This document shows positions 9,249 to 17,700 of a stretch of DNA of 64,000 bases, in pieces. Below the pieces are notes generated by a model. That model was not told the origin of the DNA. It saw only the letters and a list, made by a program, of their open reading frames with translations, and searched no databases. Position 1 is the stretch's first letter. The number at the start of each line of letters is the position of its first letter. This DNA is from Nocardioides speluncae (GTDB lineage Bacteria; Actinomycetota; Actinomycetes; Propionibacteriales; Nocardioidaceae): NCBI RefSeq assembly GCF_003121585.1, contig NZ_QEOO01000037.1:248001-312000 (forward strand), given 5' to 3'. Both the position numbers and the translations under genes were made by a program.

Positions 9249-10439
9249 TCAGAGGCCGTTGCTGAACAGCAGGCGGTTGGCGGTGCCGCCGGTGCTGCCG
9301 CCGCTCACGATGTCCGGCGTCGCGTTGGCGACGAACCAGTCGTGGACGGTGGCCGAGGCCGCGTCGCCGTGGGTGTCCTTGTACAGAGCCGCCAGACCCG
9401 TGGCGTGCGGGGTCGCCATCGAGGTGCCGTTCCACGCCTCGCTGCCGCCGGTGATCACCGTCGAGACGATGGCCGCGCCGGGGGCGTAGAGGTCGACGCA
9501 GGCACCGGTGCTGGAGAAGCTGGCCCGTGCGTCGGCCGAGGTGGACGCCGCGACGACCAGCGCCGAGTCGACGTTGCGCGGGAGCCGGTCACAGGAGTCG
9601 GCGCCGGTGTTGCCGGCGGACGCCGCCAGGAACACGCCGCTCGCGATCATGTTCTGGATCGAGGTGGCCAGGGCGTCGGAGTAGGTGAAGTTCCACGACG
9701 CGTTGGCGACCGCGGGGCTCTGGTGGTTCGCCGTCACCCAGTCGATGGCCTTGATCGCGCCGGCCTTCTTCATGCTGCCCGCGCAGTTCATCACCTTGAC
9801 GCCGTGCAGGCTGACCTTCTTGGCGATGCCGAAGGTCTTCGAGCCGACCGTGCCGGCGACGTGGGTGCCGTGGCCCTGGCAGTCGGTGTTGTTGCGGTCG
9901 GCGGTGTTGAGGTCGAACGTCGCCCGGCCCTCGAACTCCGGCAGGTCGACCTTGATGCCGGTGTCGATGATGTAGGCGTGCACGCCCTCGCCGGTGGCGT
10001 TGTAGGTGTAGCCGCTGTCGAGCGGCAGCGCGGCCTGGTCGACCCGGTCCTGGCCCCACGACGGCGGGTTCGGCTGGGTGGTGTCCAGGGCGTTGTCGAT
10101 GACCGCGTCCTGCTCGATGGCCACCACGTCGGGGTGCCGCTGCACGGCGCGGAGCTGGCCGGCGGTCAGCGTCGCGGCGAAGCCGTCCAGCGCGGACTCG
10201 TAGATGTAGTCGGTGCGGACCGACAGCGACTTCGCGAGGCCGCGGGCGTTGCTGCCCTCGCGGAGCGTGACGATGTAGGTGTCCTTGACCGGGTGGACCT
10301 TGCTGGTGGCGACGGCCCGGTCGACCGGAACCAGGGAGGCGGCCTTGGTGTCCGGCGCGGCGGCTGAGACCAGGCCGGTGGTCGGCAGGGTGAGCAGCGC
10401 CGCGCTGGCGACGATGGTGGTGCGGAGAAGCATTCGCAT
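9249..10439 (-). CDS. Secreted subtilisin-like serine protease (S8, proteinase K type)
   Basis: 396 aa. A Sec signal peptide (residues 1-27, ending SAAA), an inhibitor I9 propeptide (VKDTYIVTLREG... to about 115), and an S8 catalytic domain. The triad is visible: Asp in AYIIDTGI, His in GHGTHVAGT, Ser in NGTSMATPHATGL, with the oxyanion Asn in SAGNTG. Length and motifs are those of secreted proteinase-K/aqualysin relatives. It sits convergently after the thioredoxin-domain gene (43 nt gap), inside an otherwise conserved mycobacterial-type gene order, so it is probably a lineage-specific addition. Confidence 0.9.
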   Translation of the reverse strand: MRMLLRTTIVASAALLTLPTTGLVSAAAPDTKAASLVPVDRAVATSKVHPVKDTYIVTLREGSNARGLAKSLSVRTDYIYESALDGFAATLTAGQLRAVQRHPDVVAIEQDAVIDNALDTTQPNPPSWGQDRVDQAALPLDSGYTYNATGEGVHAYIIDTGIKVDLPEFEGRATFDLNTADRNNTDCQGHGTHVAGTVGSKTFGIAKKVSLHGVKVMNCAGSMKKAGAIKAIDWVTANHQSPAVANASWNFTYSDALATSIQNMIASGVFLAASAGNTGADSCDRLPRNVDSALVVAASTSADARASFSSTGACVDLYAPGAAIVSTVITGGSEAWNGTSMATPHATGLAALYKDTHGDAASATVHDWFVANATPDIVSGGSTGGTANRLLFSNGL

Positions 10440-10597
10440 GAAGAGTCCCTCTCTCGGCAGGCCCCGGATGGGCGTGGGCGGGCCCGAGTCGCCGAGAACC
10501 TGTGGTGAGGGACGCTAAGTACGAGAAATTCTTGGGTCAACGCTGTCGGTTGGCAGATTCCTGCCTTGCCGGATTGTGACGTTCTCGACCGCGTCGG

Positions 10598-11326
10598 TCA
10601 GCGCAGTGAGTACGTCGCGAGCGAGACGCCGACGTAGTGCGTGGTGAAGGCGAGGATCGTGAAGGTGTGGAAGATCTCGTGGAAGCCGAACCAGCGCGGT
10701 GACGGGTTGGGCCGCTTGAAGCCGTAGACCACGGCGCCGAGCGTGTAGAGCACGCCGCCGGCCGCGACCAGGACCAGGACGGCGATCGCGATGCCGGTGC
10801 TGAACCTGTCGGCGCCGGCCGCGAAGTCCGGGATGAAGAAGACCGCGGCCCAGCCGAGCGCGATGTAGATCGGGGTATAGAGCCAGCGCGGCGCCGAGGT
10901 CCAGAAGATTCGGAAGATCACGCCGAGGATCGCGCCGCCCCACACCACGCTGAGCAGCAGCACGCGGTCCTTGCCGTTCAAGAAGAGCAGCGTGAACGGG
11001 GTGTAGGACCCGGCGATCAGCAGGAAGATGTTGGAGTGGTCGAACCGGCGCAGAAAGGCCCAGACCTTCGGCGACCAGCTGCCCCGGTGGTAGATCGCGG
11101 AGACCGTGAACAGGATCATCGCCGTCGCCACGAAGATCGCGGACCCGACCCGGGTCGACGCGGTCGGGGACAGCACGATCAGCACGATGCCGGCGACCAG
11201 CGTGAGCGGCGCCGTACCGAGGTGCAGCCAGCCGCGCAGGTGGGGCTTCATCTCGGCGACCTTGTCGTGAAGGTTGTGGAGGTGCTCACCCGCCTCGGCT
11301 CGCAGTTCGGAGATACGCGCGTTCAT
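10598..11326 (-). CDS. Hemolysin III / PAQR family membrane protein
   Basis: 242 aa from ATG 11326; upstream in-frame starts are less likely because homologues begin near here. Seven membrane segments. The three PAQR motifs are present: SAIYHRGSW after segment 2, RFDHSNIFLLIAGSYTPF in segment 3, and FHEIFHTFTILAFTTHY near the end, giving the Ser, Asp and His residues of the metal site. Bacterial members are called hemolysin III, but hydrolase or membrane-stress roles are as likely. Divergent from the isoprenyl synthase gene, exactly as Rv1085c and Rv1086 are in mycobacteria. Confidence 0.9.
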   Translation of the reverse strand: MNARISELRAEAGEHLHNLHDKVAEMKPHLRGWLHLGTAPLTLVAGIVLIVLSPTASTRVGSAIFVATAMILFTVSAIYHRGSWSPKVWAFLRRFDHSNIFLLIAGSYTPFTLLFLNGKDRVLLLSVVWGGAILGVIFRIFWTSAPRWLYTPIYIALGWAAVFFIPDFAAGADRFSTGIAIAVLVLVAAGGVLYTLGAVVYGFKRPNPSPRWFGFHEIFHTFTILAFTTHYVGVSLATYSLR

Positions 11327-11431
11327 AGCCGATAGGTTACGGGACCGTAGGTTACGAGCGGGCATCATCCAGATACACAGCGTGCCGCAACACCGTGCGA
11401 TGCCTCACAGGCCGTCGGTAACATCAAGCGC

Positions 11432-12223
11432 GTGGCGGAGTGGAGGACTGCAAAGTTGAGGGAGGGGATCAAACGGATCTTCTACCCCGCGTATGAGTCG
11501 CGGGTCCTGAAGAACCTCGAACCCGACCAGCTGCCCAAGCACATCGGCGTGATGCTCGACGGCAACCGGCGCTGGGCCAAGGCCGTCGGCGCCGACACCG
11601 CCCACGGCCACCGGGCCGGCGCCGCCAACATCGAGCCGCTGCTCGGCTGGTGCGAGGAGATCGGCATCGAGGTGGTCACGCTGTGGCTGCTGTCCACCGA
11701 CAACCTCAACCGCGCGGCGTCCGAGCTGAACCCGCTGCTCGGGATCATCGAGGAGGCCGTGGCCTCGCTGGCCGACCAGAAGCGCTGGCGGCTGCACCCG
11801 GTCGGCGCCCTCGACCTGCTGCCCGCCCGCACCGCCGAGCGGCTCAAGGAGGCCGAGGAGGCCACCCGGGGCGTGGATGGCATCCTGGTCAACGTCGCGG
11901 TCGGGTACGGCGGCCGCCGCGAGATCGCCGACGCGGTCCGCTCGCTGCTCCAGGAGCACGCCGGCAAGGGCACCTCGCTGGAGGAGCTCGCCCAGATCAT
12001 CGACCCCGAGCACATCGCCGATCACCTCTACACCAAGGGCCAGCCGGATCCCGACCTGGTGATCCGGACCTCCGGTGAGCAGCGGCTCGGCGGCTTCCTG
12101 CTCTGGCAGAGCGCGAAGTCGGAGTTCTACTTCTGCGAGGCGCTCTGGCCCGACTTCCGGAGGGTCGACTTCCTCCGCGCGATCCGGGCGTACGCCGAGC
12201 GCGAGCGCCGCTTCGGCAACTGA
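11432..12223 (+). CDS. uppS: Cis-isoprenyl diphosphate synthase (short-chain Z type)
   Basis: 263 aa, GTG start. The family P-loop is MLDGNRRWAK with the catalytic Asp, and the C-terminal RTSGEQRLGGFLLWQSAKSE is the allylic/IPP-binding signature. Cytosolic or membrane-peripheral enzymes of this family condense isopentenyl diphosphate in cis. The direct counterpart by position and sequence, mycobacterial Rv1086, makes Z,E-farnesyl diphosphate, the first step toward decaprenyl phosphate for wall synthesis. Short-chain activity is therefore likely, but chain length cannot be read from the sequence. A pair of 46-nt palindromic repeats begins 10 nt after the stop. Confidence 0.9.
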   Translation: MAEWRTAKLREGIKRIFYPAYESRVLKNLEPDQLPKHIGVMLDGNRRWAKAVGADTAHGHRAGAANIEPLLGWCEEIGIEVVTLWLLSTDNLNRAASELNPLLGIIEEAVASLADQKRWRLHPVGALDLLPARTAERLKEAEEATRGVDGILVNVAVGYGGRREIADAVRSLLQEHAGKGTSLEELAQIIDPEHIADHLYTKGQPDPDLVIRTSGEQRLGGFLLWQSAKSEFYFCEALWPDFRRVDFLRAIRAYAERERRFGN

Positions 12224-12232
12224 TCCGGGGCG

Positions 12233-12330
12233 GACGTCATACGAACCGCGGGTCATGACGACCACCTCGTATGACGCTAGCCGGGACGTCATACGAACCG
12301 TGGGCGATAGGCACCGCACCGTATGACGTC
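12233..12330 (+). repeat. Two tandem copies of a ~46-nt palindromic element (family A)
   Basis: Copy 1 (12233-12276) and copy 2 (12285-12330) both begin GACGTCATACGAACC and end CGTATGACG(TC). In copy 2 the first and last 11 nt (GACGTCATACG / CGTATGACGTC) are perfect inverted repeats around a 24-nt middle containing GCGATAGG. The same element occurs at 38643-38688 and, inverted, at 39788-39833. Confidence 0.8.
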
Positions 12331-12550
12331 CGGCCACCCGAGCTTCCTGAACCGGGGGCAGCCAGGTTGCCCGAAAGGGCAAAAAGGACATAGTGCCTTC
12401 GGCATCGTCCGAGTGGCCTGAGTTTGCGCCATTTCCCCAGACCTTCGGCTCGCATCGTAAAGAGGTAGGTAAAGCCGGTCCGAGACAGGTGCGGCGCGGA
12501 GTACACCAGAGGGGCTCTCCGTCCCTCCCAGGCTCACGTGCGAGGTCACC
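12331..12550 (+). promoter_or_regulatory. Gene-free leader of the DUF11 repeat protein, possible structured RNA
   Basis: Together with the repeat pair, 12224-12550 holds no gene. The leader contains a GAAA-capped hairpin (TTGCCCgaaaGGGCAA near 12374-12389), the text AAAAAGGACATAG, then a UUCG-capped hairpin (TGCCttcgGCA). Two stable tetraloop hairpins followed by GAGGTAGGTAAAGCCGG suggest a folded 5' UTR. I cannot assign it to a known riboswitch class. Confidence 0.35.
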
Positions 12551-15500
12551 GTGTCCAAGGTCAGCTCACCCACCGGCATCTCGGCCACCAGCTCACTGCG
12601 ACGCGCATTCGGTGTCGTCGCCGCGCTCGTCCTCGCCCTCGTCGGGCTTTCGGTCCTCGGCCCGCCGGCGCAGTCGGACCCGGTGCCGATCTCGGTCACC
12701 GTCACCCCGTCGGCCGCGAACGTGCCCTCGGGCTCGTCGCTGACCTACAACATCCACGTGACCAACTCGGGCGGCGCGCAGCTCGACGACGTCGTACTCA
12801 CCTCCCAGATCAACGGCATGACCGGGCTGATCCTGACCAGCACGGTGGGCTCCTGCGGGCACAGTGACAACCTGGTGACCTGCAACGCGGGGTCACTCGA
12901 GGGCTTCAGTTCCTGGGACATCACCATCCGGGGCACGGTGACGGCCGCCAACGGGACGACCCTGCACAACGGCGCGACCGTGGCCGCGACCCATTCCAGC
13001 AACACCTACGCGTCCAGTGACTTCACCAACGTGCTGGTGACCAACTCGGTGACCGATCCGCGGCCGGACCTCAAGGTGAGCGTCCAGGGCCCTACTTCGA
13101 TCGGCGACAACCAGCAGGCGACGTTCAACCTCACGGTCAACAACATCGGTACGGCGAACGCGGTCGACGTGCGTGTGGTCAACACCCTGCCGCTCGGCTT
13201 CACGTTCAACAGCGCCACCGGCAACAGCCTGTTCACCTGTAGCAACTCACCAGCGGGCTCCCTGACAGTCCTGTGCACCGGCGGACGGGTGAACATGGGC
13301 GCCAACGCCACGATCCAGATCGTGGCGACCTCGGGCTTCGGCAGCGACGCCATCGAGGACACCGCCGTCGTCGACCCGTACGACGAGATCGACGAGCTCG
13401 ACGAGCTGAACAACACCGGAAGCCTGATCTCCCAGAACACCCCGCCGCCCGCCCAGCAGGGCCTCACGATCACCAAGACCGACGCTCCGGACCCGGTGCG
13501 GCCGGGCCAGATCATGACCTACGACATCCACGTCGTGAACATCGCGGCCACCCGCGCCGACAGCGTGGCGGTCGTCGACAACACCCAGGGTCTCGACGCG
13601 GCGAGCATCCAGGCCACCACGACCAAGGGCGTCTGCACGGTCACCGCGCCGAAGGTCGTATGCACCCGGAAGAACCCGACGCTGCGGCTCGAGCCGGGCG
13701 AGAGCATGGACGTCCAGATCAAGGGCCGGGTGGTCAACACCGCCGGCAGCCTGATCACCAACACCGCCACGGTCTCGGGCAACATCAAGAACAAGGGCGT
13801 CACCAACACCTCGCTGACGACCACGACGGTGAACCCCGGTGTCGACCTGAGCGTGGTCCAGCACGCGGTGGTCAACCACAACGACAACGCGGGCGACGGC
13901 GTACCCGATGCCTTCCGTGCCTGGGACAGCTTCGACTACGAGATCTCGATCGGCAACAGCGGCCTGGACGACGCCACCGACGTGGTGGTGCGTGAGCAGC
14001 TCGCGGCCGGCGTCACCCTGAAGTCGTTCGTCGCCCCTGCGGGCGTGGTCTGCGGCCAGGGCGGCACCGTGGTGACCTGCTCCGGCCTCGACGTCGCGGG
14101 CTCGCTGAGCTCCGGCGACCCGGGCGGCACGTTCGAGAAGATCGTGCTCACCGTGATCGCGCCGCCGACCACCGGCGTCATCGACGCCACGGTGACGGTC
14201 GACCCGAACAACGCGATCTTCGAGTCCGACGAGACCAACAACTCGTGGACGACCTCGGCGGACATCGAGACCGGCATCGACCTCACCGTGACCAAGGCGA
14301 GCGAGCCGAAGGTCGCGCCGAGCGGCACCCTGATCTACACGGTCACCGTCTCCAACATCGGCACCCAGGACTCCACCGGCGTCGTCGTCCGCGACACCCT
14401 GCCGGCGGGCACCCGGTTCCGTGAGGTCGTGGGCGACCACAACTTCACCTGCACCCACAACGGCGCCGCGACCGGCGGCGTGGTCGAGTGCCGCGGCGGG
14501 CGACTGCGCGGCACCCACGACCACACGCTCGCGCCCGACGAGGCGACGATCACGATCACGCTGTTCGCGCCGGCGGCGCCGGGCTTCATCAAGAACCAGG
14601 TCCGGGTCGATCCCGACGGCGAGATCGACGAGATCCTCGAGAACAACAACATCAACACCCTGATCACCGAGATCACGATCGCGGGCGGGTGCTGCGTCTA
14701 CCACGAGTTCACCATCGACAAGACGCAGGTCTCCCCGGCCGGCAGCGTGGCCCCGCACGGCATCGTGGAGTACGACCTCACGGTGACCAACGAGGGCAGC
14801 GACGTGGCATTCGACGTGACGGTCGTCGACCATATGCCCGATGGGATGACGTTCATCGAGGCCGAGGACACGCTGCCCGGCACCGGTGCTTTCACCTGTG
14901 AGGTCGCGGGCCAGGACGTCACCTGCGTGGGCGGCACCCTGGACGGCTCGACCGGCCAGACCGCACAGCCGGGCGACACCACGCGAACGATCCACCTCAA
15001 GGCGTTCGCGCCGGACCAGCCCGCGACGTACACCAACCAGGCCGAGATCGACCCCGACAACACCCACCCCGAGGCCAACGAGACCAACAACTCCGACGCC
15101 GTCGACACGGTGGTCGCCCTCGGTGGCGGTGGGTCATACATCGACCTGAAGGTGGACAGCAAGCAGACCGGGCCGATGGACGCCGGCAACCCGACCGACG
15201 TGGTCCCGTCCGGCACCCTGCAGTACACGCTGGACGTCAGCAACGTCGGTACGGCGGTCGCGTTCGACGTGGCGGTGCGTAACACGATCCCGCAGGGCGC
15301 GGTGTTCCGGTCCGCCAAGGACACCGCGACCGGTGAGGGCGCATTCACCTGCAGCCACGCAGGCGGCGTGATCACCTGCACCGGCGGCACCCTGGACGGC
15401 TCGAACAACGACACCCCGGCCGCCGGCGACAACGTCCGGCACATCGTGATCGACCTGTTCGCGCCGACCCAGCCCGGCACCTACACCAACCAGGCCGTGA

Positions 15501-16354
15501 TCGACCCGGACGAGGAGATCGCCGAGAACGACGAGACCAACAACTCCGACCAGACCAGCACCAACGTCCGGCTCAGCGGTGGCGGCAACTACACCGACCT
15601 GGTGGTCGACAAGGTGGTGCCGGACGACACGACGGTCTTCCCGGGCCAGCAGTACAAGTACGACGTGACGGTGAAGAACACCGGCACCGACCCGGCGTAC
15701 AACGTGGCGGTCCGCAACACCCTCGACCCGGGCCTGGTCTTCGTCAACGCGACCGCGCAGAACGACTTCGACTGCAGCTTCAGCGGTGGCGTGGTGCTCT
15801 GTGACGGCGGCGTGCTCGACGGCAGCAACGACCTCGACCCGAACCACGACGCCGACGCGGTCATCACGATCACGGTCAAGGCGCCGCAGAGGAAGGCCTA
15901 CCTGTACCCGATGCAGAGCCGGATTGACCCGGCCAACACGGTGCCGGAGTCCAACGAGGCCAACAACACCAAGTCCGAGAACGTCACGGTCGACCCGCAG
16001 CTGAACCTGATCCTGAAGGACGTCCAGAGCGACGGCACTCAAGGCAACCCCGGCACTGTCACCTGGACTGCTCAGGCGACCGGCGACCCGGCGGTGGATG
16101 ACGTCTACGTCGTGATGAACGTGGCCGTCGGGATGATCCCGCTCAACATGTCCTCGGTGCCGGCCGGCTGGTCGTGCCAGGTCGAGGAGAACCCGATCAA
16201 CAAGGTGACCTGCCATGGCCCGCTGCACAACAACAGCGTCAGCTTCACGCTGGACACCTACGTGACCGGCGAGTCGCCTCACAGCAACGGCGAGATCGAC
16301 CCGGACGAGGTCTTCCTGGAGACCGACGAGGTCGACAACGCGGCCAACGGCTGA
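12551..16354 (+). CDS. Secreted DUF11/CARDB repeat protein
   Basis: 1267 aa, GTG start at the head of a signal peptide (hydrophobic stretch about residues 21-41, cleavage near AQSDP). The rest is a tandem array of beta-sandwich DUF11/CARDB-like domains. Seven of them end in an acidic motif of the form DP-x4-E-x-N/D-E-x-N-N (for example TVDPNNAIFESDETNNS and EIDPDNTHPEANETNNS), likely Ca2+-binding. Many domains also carry a Cys pair (FTC...C-x-GG) that could form a disulfide. There is no LPxTG or membrane anchor at the C-terminus. A surface or extracellular stalk/adhesin role is inferred. The next secreted gene starts 26 nt downstream, so they likely form an operon. Confidence 0.85.
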   Translation: MSKVSSPTGISATSSLRRAFGVVAALVLALVGLSVLGPPAQSDPVPISVTVTPSAANVPSGSSLTYNIHVTNSGGAQLDDVVLTSQINGMTGLILTSTVGSCGHSDNLVTCNAGSLEGFSSWDITIRGTVTAANGTTLHNGATVAATHSSNTYASSDFTNVLVTNSVTDPRPDLKVSVQGPTSIGDNQQATFNLTVNNIGTANAVDVRVVNTLPLGFTFNSATGNSLFTCSNSPAGSLTVLCTGGRVNMGANATIQIVATSGFGSDAIEDTAVVDPYDEIDELDELNNTGSLISQNTPPPAQQGLTITKTDAPDPVRPGQIMTYDIHVVNIAATRADSVAVVDNTQGLDAASIQATTTKGVCTVTAPKVVCTRKNPTLRLEPGESMDVQIKGRVVNTAGSLITNTATVSGNIKNKGVTNTSLTTTTVNPGVDLSVVQHAVVNHNDNAGDGVPDAFRAWDSFDYEISIGNSGLDDATDVVVREQLAAGVTLKSFVAPAGVVCGQGGTVVTCSGLDVAGSLSSGDPGGTFEKIVLTVIAPPTTGVIDATVTVDPNNAIFESDETNNSWTTSADIETGIDLTVTKASEPKVAPSGTLIYTVTVSNIGTQDSTGVVVRDTLPAGTRFREVVGDHNFTCTHNGAATGGVVECRGGRLRGTHDHTLAPDEATITITLFAPAAPGFIKNQVRVDPDGEIDEILENNNINTLITEITIAGGCCVYHEFTIDKTQVSPAGSVAPHGIVEYDLTVTNEGSDVAFDVTVVDHMPDGMTFIEAEDTLPGTGAFTCEVAGQDVTCVGGTLDGSTGQTAQPGDTTRTIHLKAFAPDQPATYTNQAEIDPDNTHPEANETNNSDAVDTVVALGGGGSYIDLKVDSKQTGPMDAGNPTDVVPSGTLQYTLDVSNVGTAVAFDVAVRNTIPQGAVFRSAKDTATGEGAFTCSHAGGVITCTGGTLDGSNNDTPAAGDNVRHIVIDLFAPTQPGTYTNQAVIDPDEEIAENDETNNSDQTSTNVRLSGGGNYTDLVVDKVVPDDTTVFPGQQYKYDVTVKNTGTDPAYNVAVRNTLDPGLVFVNATAQNDFDCSFSGGVVLCDGGVLDGSNDLDPNHDADAVITITVKAPQRKAYLYPMQSRIDPANTVPESNEANNTKSENVTVDPQLNLILKDVQSDGTQGNPGTVTWTAQATGDPAVDDVYVVMNVAVGMIPLNMSSVPAGWSCQVEENPINKVTCHGPLHNNSVSFTLDTYVTGESPHSNGEIDPDEVFLETDEVDNAANG

Positions 16355-16379
16355 GCCGGACCGGATCCGGAGACCGGCG

Positions 16380-17630
16380 ATGTTCGCGAACCGACGGATG
16401 CGAGAGACCAGGCGGGCGGCTGCCGCCGCCGGCCTGGTCGCCGCGCTCATGCTCGCCGTCCCGGCGATGGGGATGGTCTCGGGCGCCGGGGGGCCGGCGC
16501 CCGGGATCCCCGCGGCCGACGACGACCTGCCCGAGCCCGACCCGGACTGCTCGACCGACATCGCCCGCCGGCTGATCGTGGGCGGCGACGGCGTGGCGTA
16601 CGGCGCCAAGGACGAGTCCGAGGAGATCGGCACCCTCACCGACCGCTACTCCGACAAGCTGCTCAAGACGCTGCAGGACGAGCACCCGGGTCCATGGTGC
16701 CTCTACAACACCAGCGACACCGTCGAGGACTCCGACTACGTGATCCCGACCGAGGCGTACCGCACCGAGGGCAGTCCCACCCAGCAGTCGCAGGCCCACG
16801 CGCTCCGCCCGCACCTGATCGTGCTGACGGTCGGCCGGGACAACGACGGCATCCGGTCGCATGTGACCACCTGCCTGGAGAAGATCCGCGACCACGAGTT
16901 CCTGCAGGCCAACACGTGTGCGCTGACGGCGCTCAACCACCCGACGGCGTACACCAAGCTGAAAGAGGACCTCGCCGACATCCTCGGCAAGTACAAGACC
17001 CAGATGGACGGCAACCCGAACCTCGTGGTGGCCGTGACCGGCTACTTCAACCCCTATCCCGAGGCGACCAAGGTCGCCACCAAGATCCCGGGGTTCTGCG
17101 CGGACCTGCAGGACACGATCCCGACCTGCACGATCCGGTGGGTGCAGCTGCCGCCGGCGCTGGTGATCCTCGACCAGGTCGTCCAGAAGCTGAACACCAC
17201 GATCGAGGGCGTGGTCGACCAGTTCGAGACCTCCTCGCAGGGGCGCTACTTCTTCGCCAACCCCTACGAGAAGTTCAAGGGCCACTGCATGCAGATGGAC
17301 GTCGAGATCAAGACGGTCGTCTACCACCCGCCGAACACGGTCCACAACCACGACTCCGACGAGGACTTCGGCTGCGAGGACGACAGCTGGATCGAGGACG
17401 ACGGCGACGTCGGCACGATGACGCCGTTCTTCTACCTGACTCCCGCGGTGACCGGCATCCTCACCGTCGCGACCCAGAAGACCGAGCACATGGGCTACTA
17501 CCCGAATGCCAAGGGTCACGAGTGCATCGCGGAGCTGGTCTACGAGGCGAAGACCGATGACGGCCTGCTGCTGAAGAACAAGCTCGGGATACCGAAGCCG
17601 CCGAACGACCCGACGGAGCCATGCACTTGA
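16380..17630 (+). CDS. Secreted SGNH-hydrolase-like protein lacking catalytic Ser and His
   Basis: 416 aa with a signal peptide (hydrophobic residues about 13-35). The fold text is SGNH: block I appears as LIVGGDGVAYG, where active enzymes have GDS; the Gly/Asn blocks are seen in LTVGRDNDG; block V appears as GYYPNAKGHECIA, where active enzymes have the catalytic His as HPN. So Ser is Gly and His is Tyr at the two catalytic positions, and the protein is probably not a hydrolase. Many Cys residues suggest disulfides. Its stop TGA at 17628-17630 coincides with the end of the tnpB element, so the native C-terminus may have been altered. Confidence 0.7.
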   Translation: MFANRRMRETRRAAAAAGLVAALMLAVPAMGMVSGAGGPAPGIPAADDDLPEPDPDCSTDIARRLIVGGDGVAYGAKDESEEIGTLTDRYSDKLLKTLQDEHPGPWCLYNTSDTVEDSDYVIPTEAYRTEGSPTQQSQAHALRPHLIVLTVGRDNDGIRSHVTTCLEKIRDHEFLQANTCALTALNHPTAYTKLKEDLADILGKYKTQMDGNPNLVVAVTGYFNPYPEATKVATKIPGFCADLQDTIPTCTIRWVQLPPALVILDQVVQKLNTTIEGVVDQFETSSQGRYFFANPYEKFKGHCMQMDVEIKTVVYHPPNTVHNHDSDEDFGCEDDSWIEDDGDVGTMTPFFYLTPAVTGILTVATQKTEHMGYYPNAKGHECIAELVYEAKTDDGLLLKNKLGIPKPPNDPTEPCT

Positions 17631-17700
17631 CGTCCTCCCCGGACCGAAGTCCCAGGGATTCCAACCCTGATCACGCGGAAAGGAGGCGATTGGGTTGAGG
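17631..17700 (-). ncRNA. omegaRNA (reRNA) scaffold at the tnpB right end
   Basis: Minus-strand sequence at the 3' end of tnpB forms a stem (GGGTTGGAATCCC region) and ends GGGGAGGACGTCAA, the conserved end of tnpB guide-RNA scaffolds. In active systems the next bases, here the minus strand of the SGNH-like gene's last codons (GTGCATGGCTCCGTCGGGTC), would be the guide. Expression is inferred. Confidence 0.5.

Noticed and set aside
12331..12550. c-di-GMP-I or glycine riboswitch before the DUF11 gene
   Set aside because: Only scattered matches are present; the conserved core of neither class could be aligned.
13247..15067. Long minus-strand frames opposite the DUF11 protein
   Set aside because: They are antisense shadows rich in Val-Asp-Arg repeats generated by the repeated plus-strand domains.
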